Of a DNA stretch of 64,000 bases, positions 17,244 through 25,261 are shown piece after piece (position 1 is the stretch's first letter; each line of letters starts with the position of its first letter). The DNA comes from Chitinophaga sancti (GTDB taxonomy: Bacteria; Bacteroidota; Bacteroidia; Chitinophagales; Chitinophagaceae), in contig NZ_CP139247.1 in the NCBI RefSeq assembly GCF_034087045.1, positions 930,001 through 994,000 of the forward strand. Direction: 5' to 3'. The notes under the pieces are model-generated. The model made no database searches and was not told the origin of the DNA. It saw nothing but the letters and a program-made list of their open reading frames with translations. Made by a program: the position numbers and the translations under genes.

Positions 17244-18206
17244 ATGATGAAGCGATTTTTTGTGTCAATGGCTCTGGGCGCTACCATGGCCATGCCGGCA
17301 TTTGCACAACAACAGGATGATAAAAGAGATTATGTAGATCTGAGCTACAATTTTCTCAAAGGCCAACAGTTCGAGCTGAAACAGGAAAGCCGCAGCGAAA
17401 CCTATACGACAGTAGATGATGTCATGCAACGCGTAACACGCGATTTCAATAATACCATTGCTATCGAGGTGACCGAAACTTCAGACGGACATGCTACCCT
17501 GACTTTCAAATACAAAGAGCTGAAGTTCAATTTCAATGCACGTAATCAGAACATCCTCGTGGATGCTGCCGTGCCTAATGAAAAAGAACCTTTCCAGGCT
17601 GCCCTGAAAAGTATTATCGATCAGCCATTCTCTGTCGATATATCGTCCTCAGGATACATCAATAAAGTAATGGGGCTGGACGATCTGCTGGACAAAGCAT
17701 CGGCCACCTTCGCAAACCTGAAACCAGATGAGCAGACTGCTTATAAAAAACTGATGAAAGACCAGTTTGGTGCCAATGCATTCCGTACCTGGTTAGAACA
17801 ACTGCTGGTGATCTATCCGGTGCGTAGTATCAAAACAGGTACCCGCTGGGAAGAGAACGTACCTATCCGTACCGGATTGGTAGGAGACATTTCCCTTTAC
17901 TGGAACCTGCAGACATGGGATAGCCAGACAGCAAAGATCAATGGTACAGGTAAGGTCAACACAAATAAAGTAGAGACCTTTACAACCGATGATGGTATAG
18001 AAGCTACTGCTGAAATCAATGGCGATATCATGACGAATTATCTCATAGATCGTACATCAGGATTTCCTAGTATTGCTTCGCAGAATACAGAGATGAATGG
18101 TACGTATACTTACAAAGCGAATAAAGCGAAGAAGATTAAAAGTGATGTGAAAGTACCGGTGAAGATTGTGACGAATGCGTCTTATAAAATTAAAAGAATG
18201 AAATAA
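17244..18206 (+). CDS. DUF6263 family secreted protein
   Basis: From the ATG at 17244 the protein is 320 residues with a signal peptide (MMKRFFVSMALGATMAMPAFAQ, cleavage after FAQ). The mature part is a soluble, beta-rich domain with FKYKELKFNFNARNQNILVDAA, IIDQPFSVDISSSGYINKVMG and a central PVRSIKTGTRWEENVPI segment, matching DUF6263 proteins of Bacteroidota. The family function is unknown; location should be periplasmic. The C-terminus is Lys-rich (KANKAKKIKSDVKVPVKI). It starts 13 bp after the TIGR02757 stop, so the pair is likely cotranscribed. A longer frame from 17223 would overlap the previous stop and extend the signal peptide, so it is disfavoured. Two strong hairpins follow the stop. 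Confidence 0.75.
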   Translation: MMKRFFVSMALGATMAMPAFAQQQDDKRDYVDLSYNFLKGQQFELKQESRSETYTTVDDVMQRVTRDFNNTIAIEVTETSDGHATLTFKYKELKFNFNARNQNILVDAAVPNEKEPFQAALKSIIDQPFSVDISSSGYINKVMGLDDLLDKASATFANLKPDEQTAYKKLMKDQFGANAFRTWLEQLLVIYPVRSIKTGTRWEENVPIRTGLVGDISLYWNLQTWDSQTAKINGTGKVNTNKVETFTTDDGIEATAEINGDIMTNYLIDRTSGFPSIASQNTEMNGTYTYKANKAKKIKSDVKVPVKIVTNASYKIKRMK

Positions 18207-18227
18207 CTAAATAAAGAAATTAAAGCA

Positions 18228-18269
18228 ATTAGCAGCACTATTTTGCTGAAGCAAAATGGTGCTGCTAAT
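18228..18269. terminator. Hairpin 1 of a two-hairpin structure
   Basis: A 19-bp stem beginning ATTAGCAGCAC, with one T-G wobble and a TGAA loop, closes at 18269. No T-tract follows. It shares the bases AAT (18267-18269) with hairpin 2, so the two cannot form fully at once. Confidence 0.6.
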
Positions 18270-18319
18270 CTTTAAAAAAATTGCTGCTGCCATTGGCAGC
18301 AGCAATTTTTTTAAAGATT
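18267..18319. terminator. Hairpin 2, perfect 25-bp arms, bidirectional terminator
   Basis: The arms AATCTTTAAAAAAATTGC... (18267-18291) and their exact complement (18295-18319) enclose a 3-nt loop ATT. GC-rich core GCTGCTGCC/GGCAGCAGC is flanked by A7 and T7, so it can terminate on either strand. It lies 26 bp before the next plus-strand gene. Confidence 0.75.
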
Positions 18320-18345
18320 AAAATGAATAAATTAATACGGATAAA

Positions 18346-18672
18346 ATGCAGCTTTTACCTGAAACAACATTACAACTTGCCGCAGATACTTCCCTCGCAA
18401 TTCCTGATCACATCACCTACGAACAGTTAATAACACTCCTCGCTGCAAAGCTTGAAACAATGATCAATCAAGACTTTCAGCAGTTCGTACTATTGTTGTA
18501 TAAAATCGATGTCGCAGAAAATAAAATAAGACAGGTACTGGCTGATGATACAACCGGAGAGGTCTATCATAAAATTGCTGCCTTGCTCATAGAGCGTCAG
18601 CAGCAAAAAATTATCTCCCGCAAAACCTTTACCAGGCCGGCCAGCGATGACGATGAAGAAGAAAGATGGTAA
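18346..18672 (+). CDS. Conserved hypothetical protein, 108 aa
   Basis: This small acidic protein has a helical pattern: ITYEQLITLLAAKLETMINQDFQQFVLLLYKIDVAENKIRQVL, then IAALLIERQQQKIISRK, and an acidic tail DDDEEERW. Comparable small proteins with an INxDFxxFVxLLYxIDVxE motif are frequent in Bacteroidota genomes, but I know no function. It lacks a signal peptide or membrane helix, so it is probably cytosolic. It begins 26 bp after a very strong terminator-like hairpin, which suggests either an undetected promoter inside the spacer or expression by read-through. It converges on the fatty acid hydroxylase gene with a 1-bp gap. The codon pattern is normal for the region. Confidence 0.7.
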   Translation: MQLLPETTLQLAADTSLAIPDHITYEQLITLLAAKLETMINQDFQQFVLLLYKIDVAENKIRQVLADDTTGEVYHKIAALLIERQQQKIISRKTFTRPASDDDEEERW

Positions 18673-18673
18673 C

Positions 18674-19336
18674 CTATTTATCAAACATCAGTTCACGTAC
18701 TTTCGCTTTATCTTCTTTCTCCTTTTCTAATTCAAATGATGTTTTGAATACCCAATCCCACAAAGAAGAACTTACACCAAACCCTTTCTCTTCTGCCTTA
18801 TAGTGATGCAGATGATGATTGCGCCACAATGGTTTCATAAATTTAAACGGTGGATTCCATGCATGAATCGCATAGTGCATGCTGCCATAAATCAGGTAAC
18901 CTAACATAAATCCCGGAAAGAACATATAAGTGTACTGTCTCAGGAAAATATACTGCACACCAAATATTGCTGATGCCAGTATAAGACTGGGCACAGGCGG
19001 CATAAACAACCGTTGCTTGTCGCGTGGATATTCATGGTGATTACCATGCATCACATAGATAAACCGTCTTACTCTAGGATTCTCACTACTGAAGTGAAAC
19101 AAGTAGCGGTGCATGATGTATTCAAAAAATGTCCAGAAAAACATTGCACCAAAAAAGATCGTTAATACAGTAGTGATGTTAAATCCTAATGAGGTGTTGC
19201 TGTAGTAAAGGCTATACCCGATAATTGGGATGTACATGCCCCAAATCACCAATGGATGTGTTTTGGTGAGCATTTCTAAATAACTGCTCTCAAAAAGCCT
19301 TGCCTGTCCTTTGTTCTTAATCTTATCAAACTTCAT
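18674..19336 (-). CDS. Fatty acid hydroxylase/sterol desaturase family membrane protein
   Basis: From the ATG at 19336 the protein is 220 residues with about four membrane helices and the histidine clusters of the di-iron membrane hydroxylase family: HRYLFH, HGNHHEYP, HYAIH and HHLHHY. The arrangement closely follows fatty acid 2-hydroxylases. In Bacteroidota, which make sphingolipids, a role in alpha-hydroxylation of ceramide or iso-fatty acids is reasonable but inferred. The longest frame uses TTG at 19360, which is inside the -7 box TAATTTTG (19358-19365), so ATG at 19336 is chosen. It converges on the 108-residue hypothetical gene and shares almost no spacer with it. Confidence 0.85.
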   Translation of the reverse strand: MKFDKIKNKGQARLFESSYLEMLTKTHPLVIWGMYIPIIGYSLYYSNTSLGFNITTVLTIFFGAMFFWTFFEYIMHRYLFHFSSENPRVRRFIYVMHGNHHEYPRDKQRLFMPPVPSLILASAIFGVQYIFLRQYTYMFFPGFMLGYLIYGSMHYAIHAWNPPFKFMKPLWRNHHLHHYKAEEKGFGVSSSLWDWVFKTSFELEKEKEDKAKVRELMFDK

Positions 19337-19357
19337 GACTCCCTTTAGATTTTTTTG

Positions 19358-19365
19358 CAAAATTA
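19358..19365 (-). promoter_or_regulatory. -7 box of the fatty acid hydroxylase gene
   Basis: Minus-strand TAATTTTG is a perfect TAnnTTTG match 21 bp before the ATG. Confidence 0.55.
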
Positions 19366-19823
19366 AAAAGCCTTAAAACCCTTTATTCTTCCCGTTATAT
19401 CATTCGCCAAAAATTCATACCCGCTAATATTATGCCGATATTGCCTTCCCTTTCTGTATGAATTTATGAATTACACAAGTGCCATTTTTCGTCCTTTTCA
19501 TATTGATATTTTTTTTTACCTGTATTTGATAAAAAGTATACATTTTATCTCTATACTTAGTCCCATCGGAGATTATTAAAGATTCTCACATATGACATTG
19601 ATCATTAATTTTTTATCCTTAAAGAAGAAAAACTTAACATTTCTATCAAAATAAACTGCCGTGTCATAATGTGGATTTGCTGCCTCAGCAGCGTAGACGG
19701 ATAAATATGTATACAGCAAAAGATCATCAATTGTTGAGAGATTGTCCTTTCTAAATTTCGATATTCTCACTGAAATCACCTATCAATCCACTGCGGGCAG
19801 ATGACCCATTAAAATGTATAAGC
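19366..19823. other. AT-rich divergent spacer, no gene supported
   Basis: This stretch between divergent promoters holds only short frames. The longest (67 codons, minus strand, 19576-19779) starts with GTG and has no recognisable motif or promoter. I see no RNA gene, repeat or mobile-element trace. Confidence 0.5.
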
Positions 19824-19831
19824 TATATTTA
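19824..19831 (+). promoter_or_regulatory. -7 box candidate for the FAH-flavin reductase operon
   Basis: TATATTTA matches 7 of 8 positions of TAnnTTTG and lies 27 bp before the ATG at 19859. Confidence 0.35.
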
Positions 19832-19858
19832 CAAATCATACAACCAGAACGTTATTTT

Positions 19859-20866
19859 ATGAAACTTGTTACTTACCTCCGGGAAGAGAGCGACCAACTG
19901 GCAATATTAGTAGACAACCAGCTCTACAACACCCAGGATCTTCACCCAAATCTCCCCAGCAGTATGCAAATGTTCCTACTCATGTGGGAAGATGTGATCG
20001 ATATTGCAAAGGAAGCCGACGCACAATTAAAAGCAGGCAAACACGTAGGCATCGCTAGTCCCATTCCACTGGAAAAAGTTACACTGATGGCCCCTGTGCC
20101 ATTCCCCAATTCCTGCCGTGATGGTTACGCATTCCGTCAGCACGTTGCTTCTGCACGTCGCAACCGCAGGGTTGAGATGATCGCAGAATTCGATCAGTTC
20201 CCCGTTTTTTACTTTACCAACCACAATGCTATTCAGGGACCAGGTAATGTATATTGCATGCCTGATCACTTCGAAAAACTGGACTTTGAACTGGAAGCTG
20301 CTATCGTAATCTGTAAAGCAGGCCGCAACATTCCTGCTGAAGAAGCAGATGAATACATCGGCGGTTACATGATCATGAATGATATGAGCGCCCGTACCCT
20401 TCAAATGGATGAAATGAAACTGAACATGGGTCCCTGCAAAGGCAAGGATTTCAGCACCGTGATCGGTCCTATGCTGGTGACACCCGATGAACTGCAACAC
20501 CTGCTCAAAGATCCTAAACCTGGTCATACCGGCAATGCTTATAACCTGAAAATGACCTGTCACGTGAATGGTGTGCAGGTAAGCGAAGGCAATATGGCAG
20601 ATATGGACTGGACCTTTGCCGAAATAGTACAGCGCTGCTCTTATGGAGCGAATATCATGCCCGGTGATGTAATTGGTAGTGGTACAGTAGGTACCGGCTG
20701 CTTCCTGGAACTGAATGGTACCGGCAAACTCAATAATCCAGATTATCCTGAACAATGGCTACAGGCCGGTGATGTGGTAGAACTGGAAATTGAAGGGCTG
20801 GGAAAACTGACCAATACCATCGTTGCTGAAGAATCAGATTTTTCGATCCTCAAACTAAAAAAATAA
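19859..20866 (+). CDS. Fumarylacetoacetate hydrolase family protein
   Basis: From the ATG at 19859 the protein is 335 residues. The C-terminal FAH fold shows FRQHVASARRNR, FYFTNHNAIQGPG, FELEAAIVICKAGRNIPAEEA (E-x-E metal ligands), YMIMNDMSARTLQMDE, GPCKGKDFSTVIGPMLVTPDEL and PGDVIGSGTVGTGCFLELN. Family members cleave or decarboxylate beta-keto acids with Mg2+ or Ca2+ in the cytosol. The stop codon is immediately followed by the ATG of a flavin-reductase-like protein, so they are surely cotranscribed; such pairs occur in aromatic amino-acid degradation (tyrosine or kynurenine routes). The exact substrate is inferred only from this pairing. The longer frame from 19814 overlaps the -7 box and is rejected. 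Confidence 0.85.
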   Translation: MKLVTYLREESDQLAILVDNQLYNTQDLHPNLPSSMQMFLLMWEDVIDIAKEADAQLKAGKHVGIASPIPLEKVTLMAPVPFPNSCRDGYAFRQHVASARRNRRVEMIAEFDQFPVFYFTNHNAIQGPGNVYCMPDHFEKLDFELEAAIVICKAGRNIPAEEADEYIGGYMIMNDMSARTLQMDEMKLNMGPCKGKDFSTVIGPMLVTPDELQHLLKDPKPGHTGNAYNLKMTCHVNGVQVSEGNMADMDWTFAEIVQRCSYGANIMPGDVIGSGTVGTGCFLELNGTGKLNNPDYPEQWLQAGDVVELEIEGLGKLTNTIVAEESDFSILKLKK

Positions 20867-21745
20867 ATGCAGATCATTCCGGGGCAGGTAACCACCGCCG
20901 TACTGCAAGGTTATTTACAGGGTGCCATCGCCCCAAGACCTATCTGTTTTGCAAGCACTGTCGATAAAGAAGGAAGACCTAATTTATCGCCATTTAGCTT
21001 CTTCAATATCTTCGGCACTAATCCTGCTACGTTGATTTTTTCACCTTCGCGCAGGGTCCGGGACAATACGACCAAACATACGCTGGAAAACCTTTACGAG
21101 GTAAAGGAAGTCGTGATCAATATGGTGAATTATGCCATGGTGCAGCAAACCTCTTTGGCCAGTTGTGAATACCCAAAAGAGATCAGTGAATTTGAGAAAG
21201 CGGGGTTTACAGCGATTGCTGCTGAAAAAGTACGGCCTTTCAGGGTAAAGGAAAGCCCGGTGCAGATGGAGTGTATTGTGAGGCAGATTATTGAAACCGG
21301 TACTGAAGGTGGTGCGGGTAACCTGGTGATTTGTGAACCTGTCATGATCCATATTAGTGATGAAGTGCTGAATGAGAAAGGAGGGATTGATCCGCACAAA
21401 CTGGACCTGGTAGCGAGAATGGGAGGAGACTATTATTGCAGGGCTTCCGGCGATGCGGTATTTGAAGTGGCAAAGCCGAATACGGCATTAGGGATTGGGA
21501 TTGATGCCCTGCCTTTGCATATCCGGAATAGTCGCATTCTGACCGGTAATCATTTGGGGCAATTAGCAAATGTGCATGAGCACCCGGTGATAGATCCTGC
21601 ATTTGAGGATGAGCACCTGAAGAATATTTTCCAGTATTATAGTATTACGCCTGATGAGATGGAGCGGGAGTTGCATGCATACGCCCAACGGCTGTTAGAC
21701 AAAGGGAAAGTAGCGGAAGCGTGGCAGATACTACTTGCTGTATAA
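20867..21745 (+). CDS. Flavin reductase-like (FMN-binding split barrel) protein
   Basis: The 292-residue protein has an N-terminal flavin-reductase-like split-barrel domain (about 10-200): AIAPRPICFASTVDKEGRPNLSPFSFFN, TLIFSPSRR and VVINMVNYAMVQQTSLASCEYPKEISEFEKAG. The C-terminal 90 residues carry a LARMGGDYYCRASGDAVFE segment and a helical tail. This fits the DIM6/NTAB-type flavoprotein group, often partners of oxygenases or used as FMN-dependent enzymes. It begins at the base after the FAH stop, so translation is probably coupled. The physiological substrate is not known. Two tandem hairpins follow the stop and end the operon. Confidence 0.82.
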   Translation: MQIIPGQVTTAVLQGYLQGAIAPRPICFASTVDKEGRPNLSPFSFFNIFGTNPATLIFSPSRRVRDNTTKHTLENLYEVKEVVINMVNYAMVQQTSLASCEYPKEISEFEKAGFTAIAAEKVRPFRVKESPVQMECIVRQIIETGTEGGAGNLVICEPVMIHISDEVLNEKGGIDPHKLDLVARMGGDYYCRASGDAVFEVAKPNTALGIGIDALPLHIRNSRILTGNHLGQLANVHEHPVIDPAFEDEHLKNIFQYYSITPDEMERELHAYAQRLLDKGKVAEAWQILLAV

Positions 21746-21747
21746 AA

Positions 21748-21779
21748 AAGCGGTTGCGGCCATCAGCCCCAACCGCTTT
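21748..21779. terminator. Terminator hairpin, shared by convergent genes
   Basis: AAAGCGGTTG pairs with CAACCGCTTT around a 12-nt loop. A poly-A before it is a T-tract for the minus strand (DUF4197 gene). Confidence 0.65.
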
Positions 21780-21781
21780 CC

Positions 21782-21830
21782 AAACTTAAAAGATCAGGGG
21801 TGCCATCGGCGAACCTGATCTTTTAAGTTT
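21782..21830. terminator. Second terminator hairpin with 17-bp arms
   Basis: AAACTTAAAAGATCAGG pairs with CCTGATCTTTTAAGTTT around a 15-nt loop. Its right edge overlaps the DUF4197 stop codon. With the preceding hairpin it separates the convergent genes. Confidence 0.7.
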
Positions 21831-22575
21831 ATTTAGATGTTACACTACCAAACACCTTCTTCAGCAACTCAGAAGTTCTTGCTGCAGGATTTGCCCTGAT
21901 ATTCTTCTCTTCATTCTTAATCTGATCAAACAGCGCATTCACCGCCATACCTGTTACATAATCCTGCAGATCCGGATTTACCTTATTGAAAGTAGTAGGC
22001 AGTTTATTGTAAGAAGTCACGATATCACCATAGTACTTAGTTGCACTTGTACTATCCAGCGCACCTTTCACTACAGGCGAAAACGCAGCCTTCAGCTTTG
22101 CTGTAGTCTTACCTTTAAAGTATACAGTAGCAGAACTATCTGTTCCCTTCAACAGGTTCAGCGCATCTGTAATAGTCATTTCCTTGATCGCATCAACAAA
22201 GATTGGCGCTGCATAACCTACTGCTTTTTCAGCTGCACGGTTGATAGACAGAATTGCCTTATCTACCTGGCTACCCAAACCTACACTTCTCAATGTATTA
22301 CCAATCTTCACCGCATCAGGAGGTAATAACAATTTGTACACTTCACTGCCAAAGAAACCATCCGTCTTATTCAGAGAAGCAATACCTTTTTGCACACCAT
22401 TTGACAATGCCTCCTTGATCGCATTCCCCGCATCTGTCTGCGAAACACCAGAAGTACCGGTTGCACTGCTGGTTGCACTACTTACAGCTTTACTCAAATT
22501 CTTCAGTATCTGGGCCTGAGATACCGTCCCTACAGAAATACCTGCCAAAAACAGAAGACATAGTTTCTTGTACAT
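21829..22575 (-). CDS. DUF4197 domain secreted protein
   Basis: The 248-residue protein has a signal peptide (MYKKLCLLFLAGISVGTVSQAQ) followed by a Ser/Ala/Thr-rich linker and a DUF4197 domain: GNAIKEALSNGVQKGIASLNKTDGFFG, YKLLLPPDAVKIGNTLRSVGLG, INRAAEKAVGYAAPIFVDAIKEMTITDAL and LQDYVTGMAVNALFDQIKNEEKNIR. DUF4197 proteins are predicted periplasmic helical proteins of unknown role, present in Bacteroidota and Proteobacteria. The gene ends in overlapping terminator hairpins and stands alone on the minus strand. There are no catalytic motifs I can name. Confidence 0.85.
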   Translation of the reverse strand: MYKKLCLLFLAGISVGTVSQAQILKNLSKAVSSATSSATGTSGVSQTDAGNAIKEALSNGVQKGIASLNKTDGFFGSEVYKLLLPPDAVKIGNTLRSVGLGSQVDKAILSINRAAEKAVGYAAPIFVDAIKEMTITDALNLLKGTDSSATVYFKGKTTAKLKAAFSPVVKGALDSTSATKYYGDIVTSYNKLPTTFNKVNPDLQDYVTGMAVNALFDQIKNEEKNIRANPAARTSELLKKVFGSVTSK

Positions 22576-22661
22576 ATTGATTGAAGTTGTGGTTTACATG
22601 CAAATTAGTAACAATATTTAATCTACCAATTCAATTAGTGATGAAGGGTAGCTCATCGCAC

Positions 22662-22696
22662 AGCAGCCCCGGATCGCAATGCGATCCGGGGCTGCT
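22662..22696. repeat. 35-bp near-perfect palindrome, strong hairpin
   Basis: Arms of 17 bp (AGCAGCCCCGGATCGCA and its complement) surround a single A. It lies 26 bp past the stop of the universal stress gene and upstream of the DUF4197 gene. Neither side has a T-tract, so a standard intrinsic terminator is not certain. Confidence 0.55.
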
Positions 22697-22722
22697 ACAG
22701 GCTATAAATGTAACGTATTTTC

Positions 22723-23556
22723 CTATTCGTGTATTGCCAGCAATGGGATATGACTGTGAAAAGCCAGCTGAGTAGTCCGGCTCCTTCTGAACATCCCTTC
22801 AAAAAGCCCGTGTTTCCGCGGGATGATAAAGATCAGATCGGCGCCTTCCTTTTCTGAAAAATCCATGATCCCATTCACCACATTCTCATTGTCTACAAAA
22901 TGGTAAATTGGATTATGCCCCTCCAACAGGGTATCCAGCAGTAAACTCTCCATAGGAGTTTCACCTGCCAGCCCTTTCCCGGAATGATCGATGTTTAACA
23001 CATGCAGCTCTGCATTAAAGATGGTGAGCAAACTCTTCAGGGTTCCAATGGGCGTATTTTCCCCTATATGTTTAAAATCACACGCGAATACGATCTTCTT
23101 AATAGGATGGTACACGGCATCTGCTGGTACAATGATCACCGGACAAGCGGTATGCCTGGCCACATCTACCGAATTGGAACCAATGAGAATCTCTTCGAAC
23201 TGACTCCCCCCTTCTGTACCCATTATAATCAGATCGGCCTGCTGATCAATGCAAAATCCATTAATATTTGCTGCCAACAGGTGATTTTCTGCCCGCAGAT
23301 CCAGTATTACATTAGCAGGAATTTCGGTCGCCAGCTCTCTTTGCATCTTTTCCAGCCCTTCTTCACTGGCCGCCTTCAAGTCCTCAGGATCTACCATCGG
23401 AATAGCCGAAGGCATATCCGGCACAGGTACTACCAGCTCATATGCGTGGTACAAAACAACCCGGGAAGCCCCCATCTGGCTTGCCAGTCCCAACGCATAG
23501 CGGGCGGCATTATATGCTGCTGCTGAAAAGTCTGTAGGAACAATAATAGTTTTCAT
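22723..23556 (-). CDS. Universal stress protein, tandem UspA domains
   Basis: The 277-residue protein holds two UspA-type domains. The first (about 1-145) begins MKTIIVPTDFSAAAYNAARYAL and ends with DLIIMGTEGG...SNSVDVARHTACPVIIVPA, close to the ATP-binding G-2x-G-9x-G pattern. The second (about 150-277) begins KKIVFACDFKHIG and ends GADLIFIIPRKHGLFEGMFRRSRTTQLAFHSHIPLLAIHE. Such cytosolic proteins respond to stress and in many cases bind nucleotides. Tandem-domain forms are the norm in Bacteroidota. The gene is divergent from lysS. No operon partner is adjacent, and the regulator is not evident from sequence. Confidence 0.9.
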   Translation of the reverse strand: MKTIIVPTDFSAAAYNAARYALGLASQMGASRVVLYHAYELVVPVPDMPSAIPMVDPEDLKAASEEGLEKMQRELATEIPANVILDLRAENHLLAANINGFCIDQQADLIIMGTEGGSQFEEILIGSNSVDVARHTACPVIIVPADAVYHPIKKIVFACDFKHIGENTPIGTLKSLLTIFNAELHVLNIDHSGKGLAGETPMESLLLDTLLEGHNPIYHFVDNENVVNGIMDFSEKEGADLIFIIPRKHGLFEGMFRRSRTTQLAFHSHIPLLAIHE

Positions 23557-23635
23557 CTCATTACTGTTTTTAGTGTGGAATATGTAGAACCTATGGAATA
23601 AAGAGAAAAATTAATGCCAAAGGGGAGAAAACAGT

Positions 23636-23643
23636 TATTTTTG
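23636..23643 (+). promoter_or_regulatory. -7 box of lysS
   Basis: TATTTTTG is a perfect TAnnTTTG match 27 bp before the lysS ATG and rules out the longer frame starting at 23614. Confidence 0.6.
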
Positions 23644-23670
23644 CACTCCATTATTGTAATCAGTACTTAC

Positions 23671-25185
23671 ATGACATCACTATCTGAGCAAGAGATCATA
23701 CGCAGGGAAAAACTGCAGGAACTGGAAAATGCGGGCATCAACCCCTATCCAGCGGAGGAATATCCCATTAATAATACTGCAGCAAATATTAAAGCAGTAT
23801 ATAGTGAAGAAACAAAAGACCAACTGCAAAACATTTGCGTTGCAGGCCGTGTCATGAAGAAACGGGACATGGGGAAGGCGGCTTTCATAAGCCTCCAGGA
23901 CCATACCGGCACTATTCAGTTGTATATTCGCCGCGATGATATCTGCCCTGGTGAGGATAAGACCATGTTCGATACTGTATTCAAAAAACTGATCGATCTG
24001 GGGGATATTTTAGGTGCTAAAGGCTATGCTTTTGTTACCAAAACAGGCGAATTGTCTATCCACGTTACCCAACTGGATTTTCTCGCTAAATCTCTGCGCG
24101 TACTACCAAACGTAGCTGAAAAAGATGGTGAAACCTTCGATGCCGTAACCGATCCTGAATTCAGGTATCGCCAGCGCTACGTAGACCTGATCATCAACCC
24201 GTCTGTAAAGGATACCTTTATCAAGCGTACGAAGATCATGCAGACCATCCGTGATTTCTACAACGACCTGGGTTACCTGGAAGTAGAAACACCGATCCTT
24301 CAGCCTATTCCTGGTGGCGCCACTGCACGTCCGTTCAAGACTCATCACAATGCACTGGATATTCCATTATACATGCGTATCGCCAATGAGCTGTACCTGA
24401 AACGTTTGATCGTAGGTGGTTTCGATGGGGTGTACGAGTTTGCCAAAGACTTCCGCAACGAAGGTATGGACCGCACCCACAACCCGGAATTTACCGTAAT
24501 GGAAATGTACGCTGCTTACAAAGACTACGAGTGGATGATGCGTACCACAGAAACCTTGCTGGAAAAAATCGCCCTCGCCCTGCACGGTACCACCCAGGTA
24601 CAGGTAGGAGAGAAGGTGATCGACTTCAAAGCACCTTTCCGCCGTGTCACTATGTTTGATGCAATTAAAGAACATACCGGTATCGACATTTCCGAAATGG
24701 ACGAAGCACAGCTGCGCGATACCTGCAAACAACTCGGTATAGGCGTTGCACCTAGCATGGGTAAGGGTAAACTGATAGACGAGATCTTTGGTGAAAAAGC
24801 TGAACACAACTATGTACAGCCTACCTTCATCATTGACTATCCTGTGGAAATGAGCCCGCTCACCAAGAAACACCGTAGCAAACCAGGTCTGGTAGAACGC
24901 TTTGAACTGATGGTAAACGGTAAGGAACTGGCCAACGCTTACAGCGAGCTGAATGATCCTATCGACCAGCGCCAACGCTTCGAAGACCAGGTGAAACTGA
25001 TGGAAAGAGGTGATGACGAAGCGATGTACATAGACTACGACTTCCTTCGTGCCCTGGAATACGGTATGCCGCCAACCTCCGGTATCGGTATTGGTATCGA
25101 CCGTTTGACTATGATCATGACAAACAACCTATCCATCCAGGATGTGCTGTTCTTCCCACAAATGAAACCAGAGAAGCTCCAATAG
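23671..25185 (+). CDS. lysS: Lysyl-tRNA synthetase, class II
   Basis: From the ATG at 23671 the protein is 504 residues. The N-terminal OB-fold anticodon-binding domain (about 50-150) has VAGRVMKKRDMGKAAFISLQD. The class II catalytic core includes motif 1 around RTKIMQTIRDFYNDLGYLEVETPIL, motif 2 as FRNEGMDRTHNPEFT, and motif 3 as GIGIGIDRLTMIM. It charges tRNA-Lys in the cytosol. The final LFFPQMKPE is typical of bacterial LysRS. An ATP-dependent HIGH/KMSKS pair is absent, confirming class II. The start is fixed by the promoter box and by a standard N-terminal length. A terminator follows within 25 bp. Confidence 0.97.
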   Translation: MTSLSEQEIIRREKLQELENAGINPYPAEEYPINNTAANIKAVYSEETKDQLQNICVAGRVMKKRDMGKAAFISLQDHTGTIQLYIRRDDICPGEDKTMFDTVFKKLIDLGDILGAKGYAFVTKTGELSIHVTQLDFLAKSLRVLPNVAEKDGETFDAVTDPEFRYRQRYVDLIINPSVKDTFIKRTKIMQTIRDFYNDLGYLEVETPILQPIPGGATARPFKTHHNALDIPLYMRIANELYLKRLIVGGFDGVYEFAKDFRNEGMDRTHNPEFTVMEMYAAYKDYEWMMRTTETLLEKIALALHGTTQVQVGEKVIDFKAPFRRVTMFDAIKEHTGIDISEMDEAQLRDTCKQLGIGVAPSMGKGKLIDEIFGEKAEHNYVQPTFIIDYPVEMSPLTKKHRSKPGLVERFELMVNGKELANAYSELNDPIDQRQRFEDQVKLMERGDDEAMYIDYDFLRALEYGMPPTSGIGIGIDRLTMIMTNNLSIQDVLFFPQMKPEKLQ

Positions 25186-25210
25186 TCTTCTCTTTCAACC
25201 TTATATCCAA

Positions 25211-25240
25211 AAAAATCCGGCTCTTAATGGCCGGATTTTT
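25211..25240 (+). terminator. Terminator after lysS
   Basis: AAAAATCCGG and CCGGATTTTT arms with a 10-nt loop; the T-run completes it on the plus strand. Confidence 0.8.
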
Positions 25241-25261
25241 AATTTACAACAAATCCGATCT

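Noticed and set aside
19576..19779. 67-codon open frame on the minus strand in the divergent spacer
   Set aside because: Starts with GTG, no motif, promoter or terminator, and AT-rich composition like the surrounding noncoding DNA.
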